Origin: an uncultured Curtobacterium sp.
GTDB taxonomy: Bacteria > Actinomycetota > Actinomycetes > Actinomycetales > Microbacteriaceae
Direction: 5' to 3'
Assembly (NCBI GenBank): GCA_913778205.1
Contig: CAJYUW010000013.1
Span: 1-51,799, forward strand
Length of the DNA: 51,799 nt
Of the stretch, positions 9,183-17,205 are shown piece by piece (position 1 is the stretch's first letter; every line of letters begins with the position of its first letter). The notes beneath the pieces were generated by a model. That model saw nothing but the letters and a program-made list of their open reading frames with translations. It searched no databases and was not told the origin of the DNA. The translations under genes and the position numbers were made by a program.

Positions 9183-9752
9183 GTGACCGACGCACCCATC
9201 GCAGACGAGCCCACCTCCTTCGACGTCACCGACTCCGTGATCGTGCACGAGGGCGTGGTGTGGAACGTCAAGCGGGACACCGTCGCCTACGGTGACGGCT
9301 CGATGGTCCGCGAGTACATCGACCACACGGGCGCCGTCGCCGTCTACGCCGAGGACGACGAGGGCCGCGTCCTCGTCATCCAGCAGTACCGGCACCCCGT
9401 GCGGATGCGCGACTGGGAGCTGCCCGCGGGCCTCCTCGACCACCCGGGGGAGGACCACCTCGTCGCGGCGAAGCGAGAGCTGGCAGAGGAGGCCGACGTC
9501 GAGGCACACGAGTGGCAGCACCTCGTCACGTACAACACGTCCTCGGGTGGCAGCGACGAGTTCCTCGAGGTCTACCGCGCCCGCGGCATCCGAGCGACCG
9601 CCTCGGCGTTCGAGCGTGAGGCCGAGGAGGCCGACATCGTGAAGCGGTGGGTGCCCAGGGAGGAACTCGTGGACGCGATCCTCGACGGTCGTCTGCACAA
9701 CTCGGGACTCGTCGTGGCGGTGCTGGCCGCGGACGCCGCCGCCCGGCGGTAG
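9183..9752 (+). CDS. NUDIX hydrolase, ADP-ribose pyrophosphatase-like
   Basis: A 189-residue NUDIX protein. The Nudix box is recognisable in LPAGLLDHPGEDHLVAAKRELAEEADVE, with the AGLLD/GE and RELAEE residues that bind divalent metal. The upstream IQQYRHP and the downstream YNTSSGGSDEFLEVYRARG match the ADP-ribose pyrophosphatase group. Start GTG 9183. The position between pyrG and xerD matches M. tuberculosis Rv1700. Hydrolysis of ADP-ribose to AMP and ribose-5-phosphate is the probable role. Confidence 0.88.
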   Translation: MTDAPIADEPTSFDVTDSVIVHEGVVWNVKRDTVAYGDGSMVREYIDHTGAVAVYAEDDEGRVLVIQQYRHPVRMRDWELPAGLLDHPGEDHLVAAKRELAEEADVEAHEWQHLVTYNTSSGGSDEFLEVYRARGIRATASAFEREAEEADIVKRWVPREELVDAILDGRLHNSGLVVAVLAADAAARR

Positions 9753-9763
9753 CGCGCCCGGGT

Positions 9764-9872
9764 GCCGCGGCGGTCTGCGGTGGCGTGACCGGGAGCCACG
9801 GAGGCGCGCCTTGGTGTGGCCGGACGCCGCGACGGTCTGCGGTGGCGTGGCCGCACGCCGCGGCGGCCTGCG
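9764..9872 (+). repeat. Short direct repeats upstream of xerD
   Basis: Three copies of a GCCGCGGCGGTCTGCGG-type unit (about 9764, 9825 and 9856; the second and third diverge) sit in the gap between the NUDIX gene and xerD. No function is apparent. Confidence 0.5.
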
Positions 9873-9900
9873 GGCGATCGCGCATCGTTACGCTGGCGGG

Positions 9901-10872
9901 GTGATCCCGCTCGACCGTGCCACGGAGTCGTACCTGCGGCACGTCGCCGTCGAGCGCGGGCTGTCGCAGCACACGGTCGCCGCCTACCGACGCGACCTCG
10001 CGGTGTTCGCCACGTGGTTGGCAGACGCTCCGGTCGTCGACTCCGCGGGCGCGGACCGAGCCGGGGGAGCCTCGGCCGTCGCCGAGGTGGGACGGCTGGC
10101 ACGCGCGGACGTCGCCGGGTTCGTGGAGCACCTCGCCACACGGCCGGAACCGCTCGCGCCGCGGTCGATCGCGCGGATGCTCAGCTCGGTGCGGTCCTTC
10201 ACGGCGTTCGCCGCGGGGGAGGGCTGGCTGCCGCTCGACCCCGGCACCGCCGTCCGTCCACCGAAGGCCCCGATGCGCTTGCCCAAGGCGATCTCCGTGC
10301 ACGACGTGGAGCGGCTGCTCGGGGCGGTGGTCGGCGACGATCCCGTGCAGCTCCGGGACCGGGCGCTGCTCGAACTGCTCTACGCCACCGGGGCGCGCAT
10401 CTCCGAGGCGGTGGCGCTGTCCGTGGACGACGTGCAGACGGAGGACGAGTCCGGTGTCTCCGTCGTGCGGGTCACGGGCAAGGGGAACAAGCAACGGATC
10501 GTGCCCCTCGGCAGCTTCGCCCGGGCGGCGATCGACGCGTACCTCGTCCGGGCGCGGCCGGTGTTCGCGGCGCGGGGCCCGTCGACGCCGGCGCTGTTCC
10601 TCGGCGCTCGTGGAGCCCGGCTGTCCCGACAGAGTGCGTGGCTCGTGATCCAGGCCGCGGCGGAGGCGGCCGACCTCGAGGCGCACGTGTCACCCCACAC
10701 CTTCCGGCACTCGTTCGCGACGCACCTGCTCGAGGGCGGTGCCGACGTGCGTGTCGTGCAGGAGCTGCTCGGACACGCGAGCGTCGCGACGACCCAGATC
10801 TACACGATGGTCACGGCGGACATGCTCCGGGACGTGTACCAGACGGCACACCCGCGGGCGCGGCGGGGGTAG
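9901..10872 (+). CDS. xerD: Tyrosine recombinase XerD
   Basis: A 323-residue site-specific recombinase resolving chromosome dimers with XerC at dif. The N-terminal SAM-like core-binding domain covers about 1-110. The catalytic domain carries R166 (TGARISEA), K194 (VTGKGNK), H266 and R269 (HTFRH), H292 (LGHASVATTQ) and Y301. The GTG start gives VIPLDRATESYLRHVAVERGLS, the expected N-terminus. It closes the block conserved with M. tuberculosis (Rv1701 position). The 40-60 region has an Ala/Gly insertion compared with short homologues. Confidence 0.93.
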   Translation: MIPLDRATESYLRHVAVERGLSQHTVAAYRRDLAVFATWLADAPVVDSAGADRAGGASAVAEVGRLARADVAGFVEHLATRPEPLAPRSIARMLSSVRSFTAFAAGEGWLPLDPGTAVRPPKAPMRLPKAISVHDVERLLGAVVGDDPVQLRDRALLELLYATGARISEAVALSVDDVQTEDESGVSVVRVTGKGNKQRIVPLGSFARAAIDAYLVRARPVFAARGPSTPALFLGARGARLSRQSAWLVIQAAAEAADLEAHVSPHTFRHSFATHLLEGGADVRVVQELLGHASVATTQIYTMVTADMLRDVYQTAHPRARRG

Positions 10873-10948
10873 GGGCACGGGCGGCGTGCGCGGTCGCGCG
10901 CGTTGCGTCGTGAGGAGGTACGTCGCGAGTCGTGGCGCGGTGGGGTGG

Positions 10949-11010
10949 CGCACAACCGAAGTCGATCGGCGCCGCGGGGACGCTCGGTGTCGACGGTCTT
11001 CGGTTGTGCG
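10949..11010. repeat. 13-bp inverted repeat downstream of xerD
   Basis: CGCACAACCGAAG at 10949-10961 is matched exactly by its complement at 10998-11010, with a 36-nt loop. It lies after xerD and immediately before the tandem array. It could be a terminator for xerD. No T tract follows. Confidence 0.6.
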
Positions 11011-11122
11011 AGCGCGATCGGCGCCGCGAGCGCGATCGGCGCCCCGCGAGCGCGATCGGCGCCGCGAGCGCGATCGGCACCGCGAGCGCGATCGGCGCCC
11101 CGCGAGCGCGATCGGCGCCGGG
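11011..11122 (+). repeat. Tandem 18/20-bp array, AGCGCGATCGGCGCC core
   Basis: Six head-to-tail copies of AGCGCGATCGGCGCCGCG, alternating between 18-bp and 20-bp forms, with one single-base variant. Noncoding, between xerD and the convergent DUF2510 gene. The core carries the palindromes CGATCG and GGCGCC. With the inverted repeat at 10949 it fills the 269-bp gap; I see no gene there. Confidence 0.85.
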
Positions 11123-11141
11123 GCCGCGGACCGGAGCCGGG

Positions 11142-11588
11142 TCAGAACAGGTGGAACTGCGCCGACACCGCGACGGCCCCGGTCGCCACCGCCACGACGA
11201 GGGCGCTCGCCGCGATGCTCCGCGAGAGCACCCGCCACCGCCCGGTCGCCCGCGGCGCGACGACCGCGACCGTGCCGGCCAGCAGTGCCACCACGCTCAG
11301 GAGCCCGAGCGGGTTGACCACGGCGGACGCAGCGGCGGCCAGCGCGGCGACGAGGGTCACCACGCAGAGCCGGCGCGCACCCCCGGCGTCGGACGCCCAC
11401 GGACGGGTCCGGATCGTGGCCGTCCCCACGGAGAACGACGGTCCGACGGGTGCGACGACCACCGGGCGGACGGGTTCGGTCCGGGTCGGCAGCACCCGGG
11501 TCGCCTCGCCCCAGGTGCGCCCGTCCCACCACCGCAGCCGCGTCGCGTCCTGCGGGTCGGGGAACCAGCCGGCGGCCGGGAGCGTCAC
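11142..11588 (-). CDS. DUF2510 membrane protein
   Basis: A 148-residue protein starting at GTG 11588, chosen because GAGGAGGA lies about 7 nt upstream and because LPAAGWFPDPQDATRLRWWDGRTW is the canonical N-terminal DUF2510 motif. After a linker there are about three hydrophobic helices (CVVTLVAALAAAASAVV, LLSVVALLAGTVAVVAP, SIAASALVVAVATGAVAVSA). Such proteins are common in Actinobacteria and their function is unknown. Convergent with xerD. The 91 bp between this gene and the next minus-strand gene look empty. Confidence 0.8.
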   Translation of the reverse strand: MTLPAAGWFPDPQDATRLRWWDGRTWGEATRVLPTRTEPVRPVVVAPVGPSFSVGTATIRTRPWASDAGGARRLCVVTLVAALAAAASAVVNPLGLLSVVALLAGTVAVVAPRATGRWRVLSRSIAASALVVAVATGAVAVSAQFHLF

Positions 11589-11679
11589 GGGGGTCCTCCT
11601 CGAGGAGACGGAGTTCGGATGGTGCCCTTCGACGCTACGTGCCGCGGGCGGACCCGGACACACCCAACCCGGGTGTCGG

Positions 11680-12732
11680 CTACAAGGGGGACCGGGTGGC
11701 CTCGGCCGGGACCGGCGTACCGTCCACCTCCGTGAAGACGTCCTTCACCGCGGCGAGCAGCCGGGCGTTGAAGTCGACCCCGAGCTGGTTCGGCACGGTC
11801 ACGAGCACGGTGTCGGCAGCGCGCACGGCCCGGTCGGCGGCGAGCTCCGCGACGAGCGCCTCGGGCTCCCCGATGTACGAGCGACCGAAGCGGGCGAGGC
11901 CACCGTCGAGGTGTCCGACCTGGTCCCGACCCTCGACCTGTGCGCGGACGCCGAAGTAGTGCCGGGACTCGTCGTCGATGATCGGGATGATGCTCCGCGA
12001 GACCGAGACCCGCGGGGTGCGCTCCCAGCCCATCGAGGCCCACGTGGACCGGAAGCGCGCGATCTGCTCGGCCTGCAGCTCGTCGAACGGCACACCGGTG
12101 TCCTCGGTCAGCAGCGTCGACGACATGAGGTTCATCCCCTGCTCGGCGGTCCACTCCGCGGTGGCGCGGGTGCCGGCGCCCCACCAGATGCGGTCCGGCA
12201 ACGTTTCGGAGAGCGGGAAGACCGGCAGTGACCCGGCCATCCCGGTCATCTGCGGGTTCGCGTTCGCCATCGGCTCGCCGGCGATCGCCCGCCGGAAGAC
12301 GCTCGTGTGCGCACGGGCGAGGTCGGCGCCGTTCGGGTCGCCGGCGTCCGGGACGTAGCCGAACTGCTGGTAGCCCGCGAGGGCGGTCTCGGGTGAGCCC
12401 CGGGAGACACCGAGTTGCAGTCGTCCGCCGGAGATGAGGTCCGTCGCTGCGGCCTCCTCGGCCATGTAGAGCGGGTTCTCGTAGCGCATGTCGATCACGC
12501 CCGTGCCGATCTCGATGCGGCTGGTCCGGGCGGCGATCGCGGACAGGAGCGGGAACGGTGCGGCCTGCTGCGGCGCAAAGTGGTGCACCCGGAAGTACGC
12601 TCCGTCCACGCCGGCCTCCTCGGCGGCGACGGCGAGGTCGACCGCCTGCACGAGGGCCTCGCGCGCACTGCGCACCCTCGACCCCGGCACGTCGCGCCAG
12701 TGTCCGAACGACAGGAACCCGATCTTGGTCAT
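11680..12732 (-). CDS. LLM class flavin-dependent oxidoreductase
   Basis: A 350-residue luciferase-like monooxygenase with a TIM-barrel fold using FMN or F420. Typical segments are GFLSFGHW at the N-terminus, AYFRVHHFAPQQAAPFPLLSA, RIEIGTGVIDMRYENPLYMAEEAAATDLISGGRLQLGV and DRIWWGAGTRATAEWTAEQG. Substrate unknown. It is a paralogue of the protein at 23609-24637, sharing the TEDTGxPF and WWGxG segments. Divergent from the DksA/TraR gene with only 57 bp between them, so the two promoters overlap or abut. Confidence 0.88.
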   Translation of the reverse strand: MTKIGFLSFGHWRDVPGSRVRSAREALVQAVDLAVAAEEAGVDGAYFRVHHFAPQQAAPFPLLSAIAARTSRIEIGTGVIDMRYENPLYMAEEAAATDLISGGRLQLGVSRGSPETALAGYQQFGYVPDAGDPNGADLARAHTSVFRRAIAGEPMANANPQMTGMAGSLPVFPLSETLPDRIWWGAGTRATAEWTAEQGMNLMSSTLLTEDTGVPFDELQAEQIARFRSTWASMGWERTPRVSVSRSIIPIIDDESRHYFGVRAQVEGRDQVGHLDGGLARFGRSYIGEPEALVAELAADRAVRAADTVLVTVPNQLGVDFNARLLAAVKDVFTEVDGTPVPAEATRSPL

Positions 12733-12789
12733 GTCGATGCGAACGCATCCGAGGACAAGCCCATTCCGGCCGGACTACCGTGGTCCGCC

Positions 12790-13122
12790 ATGGACGACCC
12801 TCGCGCCGCACTGACCGCCGAGCGCCACCGCAACGAGCGGTTGCTCGCGGGCGTCGAGCAGAGCATGCGTGACGTCAGTGACGCCAGGCAGGACGCGAAC
12901 TCCGACGACGAGCACGACCCCGAGGGTGCGACCCTCGCGTGGGAGCGGGGCTCGCTCGGGGCGGTGCGCGACGACGCCCGCGAGCGGATCCGACTCGTGG
13001 ACGCCGCGCTCGCGCGGCTCGACACGGGGACCTACGGCCGCTGCGCCGTCGGCGGCGAACCGATCCCGGAGGCGCGCCTGGCCGCCGTCCCGTGGGCCGC
13101 GACCTGCGTCGCGCACGCGTGA
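12790..13122 (+). CDS. DksA/TraR family protein with incomplete zinc finger
   Basis: A 110-residue protein with an N-terminal coiled-coil region (about 8-70) and a C-terminal module YGRCAVGGEPIPEARLAAVPWAATCVAHA that matches the DksA/TraR zinc finger layout. The usual C-x2-C pairs are both broken: the second Cys of each pair is replaced (RCAVG and TCVAH), leaving two Cys and one His. Family members bind RNA polymerase through the secondary channel. Whether this one binds zinc is doubtful. Start ATG 12790. Confidence 0.8.
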   Translation: MDDPRAALTAERHRNERLLAGVEQSMRDVSDARQDANSDDEHDPEGATLAWERGSLGAVRDDARERIRLVDAALARLDTGTYGRCAVGGEPIPEARLAAVPWAATCVAHA

Positions 13123-13245
13123 CGAGCCTCCAGTCCGGGTCCAGGACACGACGCTGACGCCGGCCGGGAGGCACGTGGCGCGCCGTCCAGGTCCCTGCCG
13201 TCCGCCACGGCGCAGTTTCCCAGCCGCGGCCCCTACCGTGCCGAC

Positions 13246-13725
13246 ATGGACCGCACACCCGACGAGCGCCCCGACGCCGCCGAGCCGGGCGGCGCCGTCG
13301 ACGCGCGCGGCGCCGTCGAGGCGGACGACGCGCGGCAGCACCGCTTCCGGTGGTTCCGTGCCCTCCGCGCCTGGATCCATGCGCGACCGCACCTGCACCT
13401 CGTGTACAAGGTGCTCGTCGGCGTGGTCGGCGGCCTGGTCGTCGTCATCGGGCTGATCCTCGTCCCGCTGCCGGGCCCGGGGTGGCTGGTCGTGTTCATC
13501 GGGCTCACGATCCTCGCCAGCGAGTTCCACTTCTTCCACCGGATCATCACCTGGCTCCGGGCACGGCTCCACCGCTTCTGGGACTGGGCGAAGACCCGCG
13601 GTCCGGGGTGGCTGCGGAGGGCGGCGGACCGGGGCAAGGCCGACGTCGACGCCGCGCACGCCGACGCGCACCGGAACATGGGCATGCAGGCGCACGCACC
13701 GAAGCACCCCCGACCCGGACACTGA
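13246..13725 (+). CDS. PGPGW transmembrane protein (TIGR02611 family)
   Basis: A 159-residue membrane protein. A charged cytosolic head of about 55 residues precedes two hydrophobic helices: VYKVLVGVVGGLVVVIGLILVPLPGPGWLVV, which contains the diagnostic PGPGW, and VFIGLTILASEF. A basic amphipathic region (HRIITWLRARLHRFWDWAK) and a polar tail follow. This family is widespread in Actinobacteria and has no established function. The ATG start fits the hydrophilic head. The 123 bp upstream hold only GC-rich partial hairpin-repeat sequence. Confidence 0.85.
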   Translation: MDRTPDERPDAAEPGGAVDARGAVEADDARQHRFRWFRALRAWIHARPHLHLVYKVLVGVVGGLVVVIGLILVPLPGPGWLVVFIGLTILASEFHFFHRIITWLRARLHRFWDWAKTRGPGWLRRAADRGKADVDAAHADAHRNMGMQAHAPKHPRPGH

Positions 13726-13746
13726 ACGGCCCCGACCGGGCAGCGC

Positions 13747-15021
13747 TCAGTCGGCGGTCGCGGCGCCCCGGTCCGGGCACGTCCGGACGCTGCCGGTCGC
13801 GGTCCGCTCGACGACCTCGGTGGCCCGCTCCTCGACGGCGGCGCGCCTGGTCGACACGAGCTGCAGGACGAGGGCGACGGACGCGGCGAGCACGATGAAG
13901 GCACCGTACCCGGCGAGGACGGGCACGAAGCCGACCGACGGCTCGACGAGCCCGGCGACGACGGCGGGGACGCCGAACGCCAGGTAGCTCACGATGTAGA
14001 TCGACGACAGGAGTCCGGCGCGGTGGGTGGGGGCCGCGGTCGCGAGGAGCATCCGCAGCGGCGCCTGGAACCCCGCGCCGAAGCCGACGCCCGCGATCGC
14101 GCTGCCGACGACGAGGCCGGGCAGCGAGTGCGCGAACACGAAGGACACGGTGACGACCGGACCGATGATCAGCGCGACGAGCCCGAGGAGCAGGCTCCGG
14201 CGGGTGTCGAGCCGCTGGATGGCGAGCCCGGTGAGCCCGCCGACGCCGGTGACGACGGCGATGAGCGCCCCGGCGGCGAAGTGGTCCTCGATGCCGAACA
14301 CGCTGCGGAGCGCCGACGGCACCAGCGACAGGAAGAGGCCGCCGAGCGCCCAGCTCGCGACGAGCGAGCCGGCCACGCTCCGGAACAGCGTGCGCGACGC
14401 CCGCGGCACGGACACCGTGGGGCGGAGTGACCGGAGCGCTCCGGGGCGGCGGGTGACGCGCTCGGGGACGACGACGAGCGCCACCAGGAGCACGAGGAGG
14501 AGTGCGCCGAACACGACGTAGACGAGTTGCTCGGGCGCGGGGCCCCACTCCACGAGGGCACCGCTCGACAGCGCGCCGGTCGCGAGGGCGAACGGCGGGA
14601 CGGCACCGTTCAGGACGCCCGCGAGTGCGGGGAAGCGCTCGAGCGAGTGGTCGATGAGCGCGGCCCCGAGCGCGCCGATGAGCAGGCCGACCGCGACGCC
14701 CTGCACGATCCGGTCGAGGATGAGCGCACCGAGCCCGTCGGCTCCCGTGAAGAGGGCGAGCGAGAGCACGAGCAGCAGGCCGCCGGCGACGAGCACGGGC
14801 TTCCGGCCGACGTGGTCCGACAGCCGTCCGGCGACGAGCATCGTGACGAGCAGCCCCGCGACGTAGATCGCGAACACCGCGGTGAGCATGAGCGGTGTGA
14901 GGTGCCACTCGGCCGCGTAGACCGGGTAGATCGGCGACGGCACCGAGGACGAGGCCATCGCGGCGAGGAGCACCGCTGCCAGGATCCAGAACCCGGCGAC
15001 CGAGCGCGCTGACTGCTGCAT
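13747..15021 (-). CDS. MFS transporter paired with ArsR regulator
   Basis: A 424-residue major facilitator with about 12 hydrophobic helices and motif A GRLSDHVGRKPVL after helix 2. I start at ATG 15021 (MQQSARSVAGFW), with GGAAAGG 5 nt upstream; longer upstream readings would run through the operator region. It is transcribed divergently from an ArsR-type gene across a 100-bp region with a perfect operator-like palindrome, suggesting efflux induced by a small molecule. The substrate cannot be predicted; the family resemblance is to drug/sugar efflux permeases. Confidence 0.88.
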   Translation of the reverse strand: MQQSARSVAGFWILAAVLLAAMASSSVPSPIYPVYAAEWHLTPLMLTAVFAIYVAGLLVTMLVAGRLSDHVGRKPVLVAGGLLLVLSLALFTGADGLGALILDRIVQGVAVGLLIGALGAALIDHSLERFPALAGVLNGAVPPFALATGALSSGALVEWGPAPEQLVYVVFGALLLVLLVALVVVPERVTRRPGALRSLRPTVSVPRASRTLFRSVAGSLVASWALGGLFLSLVPSALRSVFGIEDHFAAGALIAVVTGVGGLTGLAIQRLDTRRSLLLGLVALIIGPVVTVSFVFAHSLPGLVVGSAIAGVGFGAGFQAPLRMLLATAAPTHRAGLLSSIYIVSYLAFGVPAVVAGLVEPSVGFVPVLAGYGAFIVLAASVALVLQLVSTRRAAVEERATEVVERTATGSVRTCPDRGAATAD

Positions 15022-15070
15022 GAGCACCTTTCCGAGGAGGTCTTGTACGACAGAATTCGTACCGTAGTCG

Positions 15071-15094
15071 CTTGTACGACGCAAGTCGTACAAG
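15071..15094. promoter_or_regulatory. Operator palindrome for the ArsR/MFS divergent promoter
   Basis: CTTGTACGAC, a 4-nt spacer GCAA, then GTCGTACAAG: perfect 10-bp arms. A second related half-palindromic site (GTACGA/TCGTAC, 15044-15061) lies on the MFS side. Both fall between the divergent starts, as expected for an autoregulated ArsR-type repressor. Confidence 0.75.
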
Positions 15095-15121
15095 GGGGCG
15101 AACGGTGCTAGCGTCTCGTGC

Positions 15122-15487
15122 ATGCCCGCGAACGTCGATGCCCCGGAGCGGCTGCCCCAGCCGACCGTCGCCGAGATGGACCTGCCCGTCGTCCTCGACG
15201 CTCTGAGCGACCCCATCCGGCTCGCGATCCTGCACCGCTACCTGGTCGACGCCGCCGGTGGCGTCCGGAGCTGCGGCTGGGTCGGGGTCGACCGGCCGAA
15301 GTCGACGCTCACGCACCACTTCCGGGTCCTCCGCGAGGCCGGGCTGCTCGAACAGCACCAGGACGGGCTCGTCCGCTCGAGCCGGGTGCGCGTCGACGAC
15401 GTGCAGCAGCGCTTCCCGGGGCTGCTCGACCTCGTCGCCGCCTGGGACGTCCCGGCGGCGCTGATGCGCGCCGAGGTCCCGGCGTGA
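15122..15487 (+). CDS. ArsR-family (winged-helix) transcriptional regulator
   Basis: A 121-residue regulator. The helix-turn-helix is in VLDALSDPIRLAILHRYL and RPKSTLTHHFRVLREAGLLEQHQDG, the classic ArsR/HTH_20 pattern. No CxC metal-binding motif is seen near the recognition helix; one Cys lies in RSCGW. It therefore probably senses an organic ligand or another signal rather than arsenite. Start ATG 15122. The 3' end overlaps the downstream methyltransferase start, so the two are co-transcribed. Confidence 0.88.
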   Translation: MPANVDAPERLPQPTVAEMDLPVVLDALSDPIRLAILHRYLVDAAGGVRSCGWVGVDRPKSTLTHHFRVLREAGLLEQHQDGLVRSSRVRVDDVQQRFPGLLDLVAAWDVPAALMRAEVPA

Positions 15488-17115
15488 CCCGGCCCGTGCG
15501 CGCGTCCAGGGCCCCGCACGCGCTGCCGACGATCACGACCGACCCGGCCACCGTCGCCGCGGTCGCCGCCGACCTGGGCGCCGCCGGGTTCACCGTCGAG
15601 CGACTCGACTCCCTGTGGGGTGCGGAGGCGGCCGCGTCGCTGCACCGAGGCTCGCGCGTCGCCGCCCTCCGGGCCCTCGCGCAGCGCGAGACGACGCCGC
15701 TCGCGACGCTCGCCACGCTCTTCGTCCTCGGGCTGCCCGTCTCGCGGGCGCACGCCGACGCCGCCTTCCCGACCGCCGGCGTCGACGGGGTCGTCGCCGC
15801 CGGTCTGCTGCGGCACGACGAGGCCGGCACCGACGACTCCGGGCTGCCGCTCGACCCCGCGGACGCGCTCGTGCACCCCGCGGTCGACCTCCGCCCGTAC
15901 GCGTTCGTCGACGACCTCGGTGCGGGGAGCTGGTGGATCGTCTCGGACCTCGGCGAACTGGCACTCGGCACGGCCCTCGGCGAGGAGCACGTGCTCGGCA
16001 TCGGGGGCGCCACGACGACCCTGTCCGGCCTGCAGCTCCCCGTGCGGGTCCACCGCGTGCTCGACCTCGGGACCGGCTGCGGCATCCAGGCGATGCACGC
16101 CCGCCGGTTCGCCGACGAGGTCGTCGCCACCGACATCTCCCACCGCGCGCTCGACATCGCCCGGTTCAACGTCGCCCTGAACGGGCTCGACGGCATCGAA
16201 CTGCGCCACGGGTCGCTCTTCGAGCCGGTCGCGGGGGAGCGGTTCGACCGGATCGTGTCGAACCCGCCGTTCGTCATCACGCCGCGACGCGAGGGCGTCC
16301 CGTCGTACGAGTACCGGGACGGCGGGATGGTCGGCGACGCCCTCGTCGAGACCGTCCTGCGCGGCCTGGGGGAGCACCTCGAGCCCGGTGGGACCGCGCA
16401 GCTCCTCGGCAACTGGGAGTACCGCTGGGGCTCCGACGGCCTCGACCGGGTGCGGTCCTGGTTCGCCGACACCGACCTGGACGCGTGGGTGGTCGAGCGG
16501 GAGCGCGAGGACCCGCCCGCCTACGCGGAGACGTGGATCCGCGACGGCGGGACGAAGCCCGGCTCCGTGGAGTTCGACGACCTCGTGGACGCCTGGCTCG
16601 ACGACTTCCGGGACCGTCGGGTCACCGGGGTCGGGTTCGGCTACGTCGTGGTGCGCCGTGCTCCGCACGACAGCGACCGGCCGGGAGGCGCGACCCGCCT
16701 CCGCCGCTTCGAGCGCCTCCCCGAGACGCTCGGCTCCAACCCCGCCGGCCTCGGCGCGACGGTGGCACGCGCCCTCGACGCGGCGGCCTGGCTCGCGACG
16801 CACGACGACGCAGCGCTCGCCGTCGCGCACCTCCGGGTGGCCGGCGACGTCACCGAGGAGCGCTCCTACTGGCCGGGCAACGACGACCCGACGGTCATGA
16901 CGCTCGTCCAGGGCGGAGGGTTCGGCCGACGGGTGGACGCGGACACGGCGCTCGCCGCGTTCGTCGGGGCGTGCGACGGCGACCTGTCCGTGCGTGCCAT
17001 CATCGCCGCGATCGCGCAGATCACCGGCGCGGACGAGGCTGCCCTCACGGCCGACCTGCTGCCGCGGGCGCGCGACCTCGTCCTCGACGGACTGCTGCTC
17101 CCCGCGGTCCGCTGA
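15484..17115 (+). CDS. DUF7059-type methyltransferase
   Basis: A 543-residue protein starting at GTG 15484 and overlapping the ArsR stop. The N-terminal about 170 residues are a helical domain of the type found before actinobacterial methyltransferases. A SAM-dependent Rossmann domain follows with LDLGTGCGIQAMHA, VVATDISHRALDIARFN and the NPPF signature (RIVSNPPFVITPR), as in N6-adenine or N5-glutamine methyltransferases of the HemK/PrmC and RsmC type. The C-terminal about 150 residues carry no clear motif. The target (rRNA or protein) cannot be told. Confidence 0.82.
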   Translation: MTRPVRASRAPHALPTITTDPATVAAVAADLGAAGFTVERLDSLWGAEAAASLHRGSRVAALRALAQRETTPLATLATLFVLGLPVSRAHADAAFPTAGVDGVVAAGLLRHDEAGTDDSGLPLDPADALVHPAVDLRPYAFVDDLGAGSWWIVSDLGELALGTALGEEHVLGIGGATTTLSGLQLPVRVHRVLDLGTGCGIQAMHARRFADEVVATDISHRALDIARFNVALNGLDGIELRHGSLFEPVAGERFDRIVSNPPFVITPRREGVPSYEYRDGGMVGDALVETVLRGLGEHLEPGGTAQLLGNWEYRWGSDGLDRVRSWFADTDLDAWVVEREREDPPAYAETWIRDGGTKPGSVEFDDLVDAWLDDFRDRRVTGVGFGYVVVRRAPHDSDRPGGATRLRRFERLPETLGSNPAGLGATVARALDAAAWLATHDDAALAVAHLRVAGDVTEERSYWPGNDDPTVMTLVQGGGFGRRVDADTALAAFVGACDGDLSVRAIIAAIAQITGADEAALTADLLPRARDLVLDGLLLPAVR

Positions 17116-17205
17116 CCGACCGACCGCCGCCCGGACGACCCGGACGGCGGTCGCGGACGATCCGGACGGCGGCCGGGGACGATCCGGACGGCGGCCGCGG
17201 GCGGC

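Noticed and set aside
6689..9280. 863-residue minus-strand frame over pyrG
   Set aside because: pyrG is unambiguous on the other strand; the frame is kept open by GC bias.
11011..11122. CRISPR-like or attachment-site array
   Set aside because: No unique spacers, no integrase of phage type nearby; xerD is part of the conserved housekeeping block.
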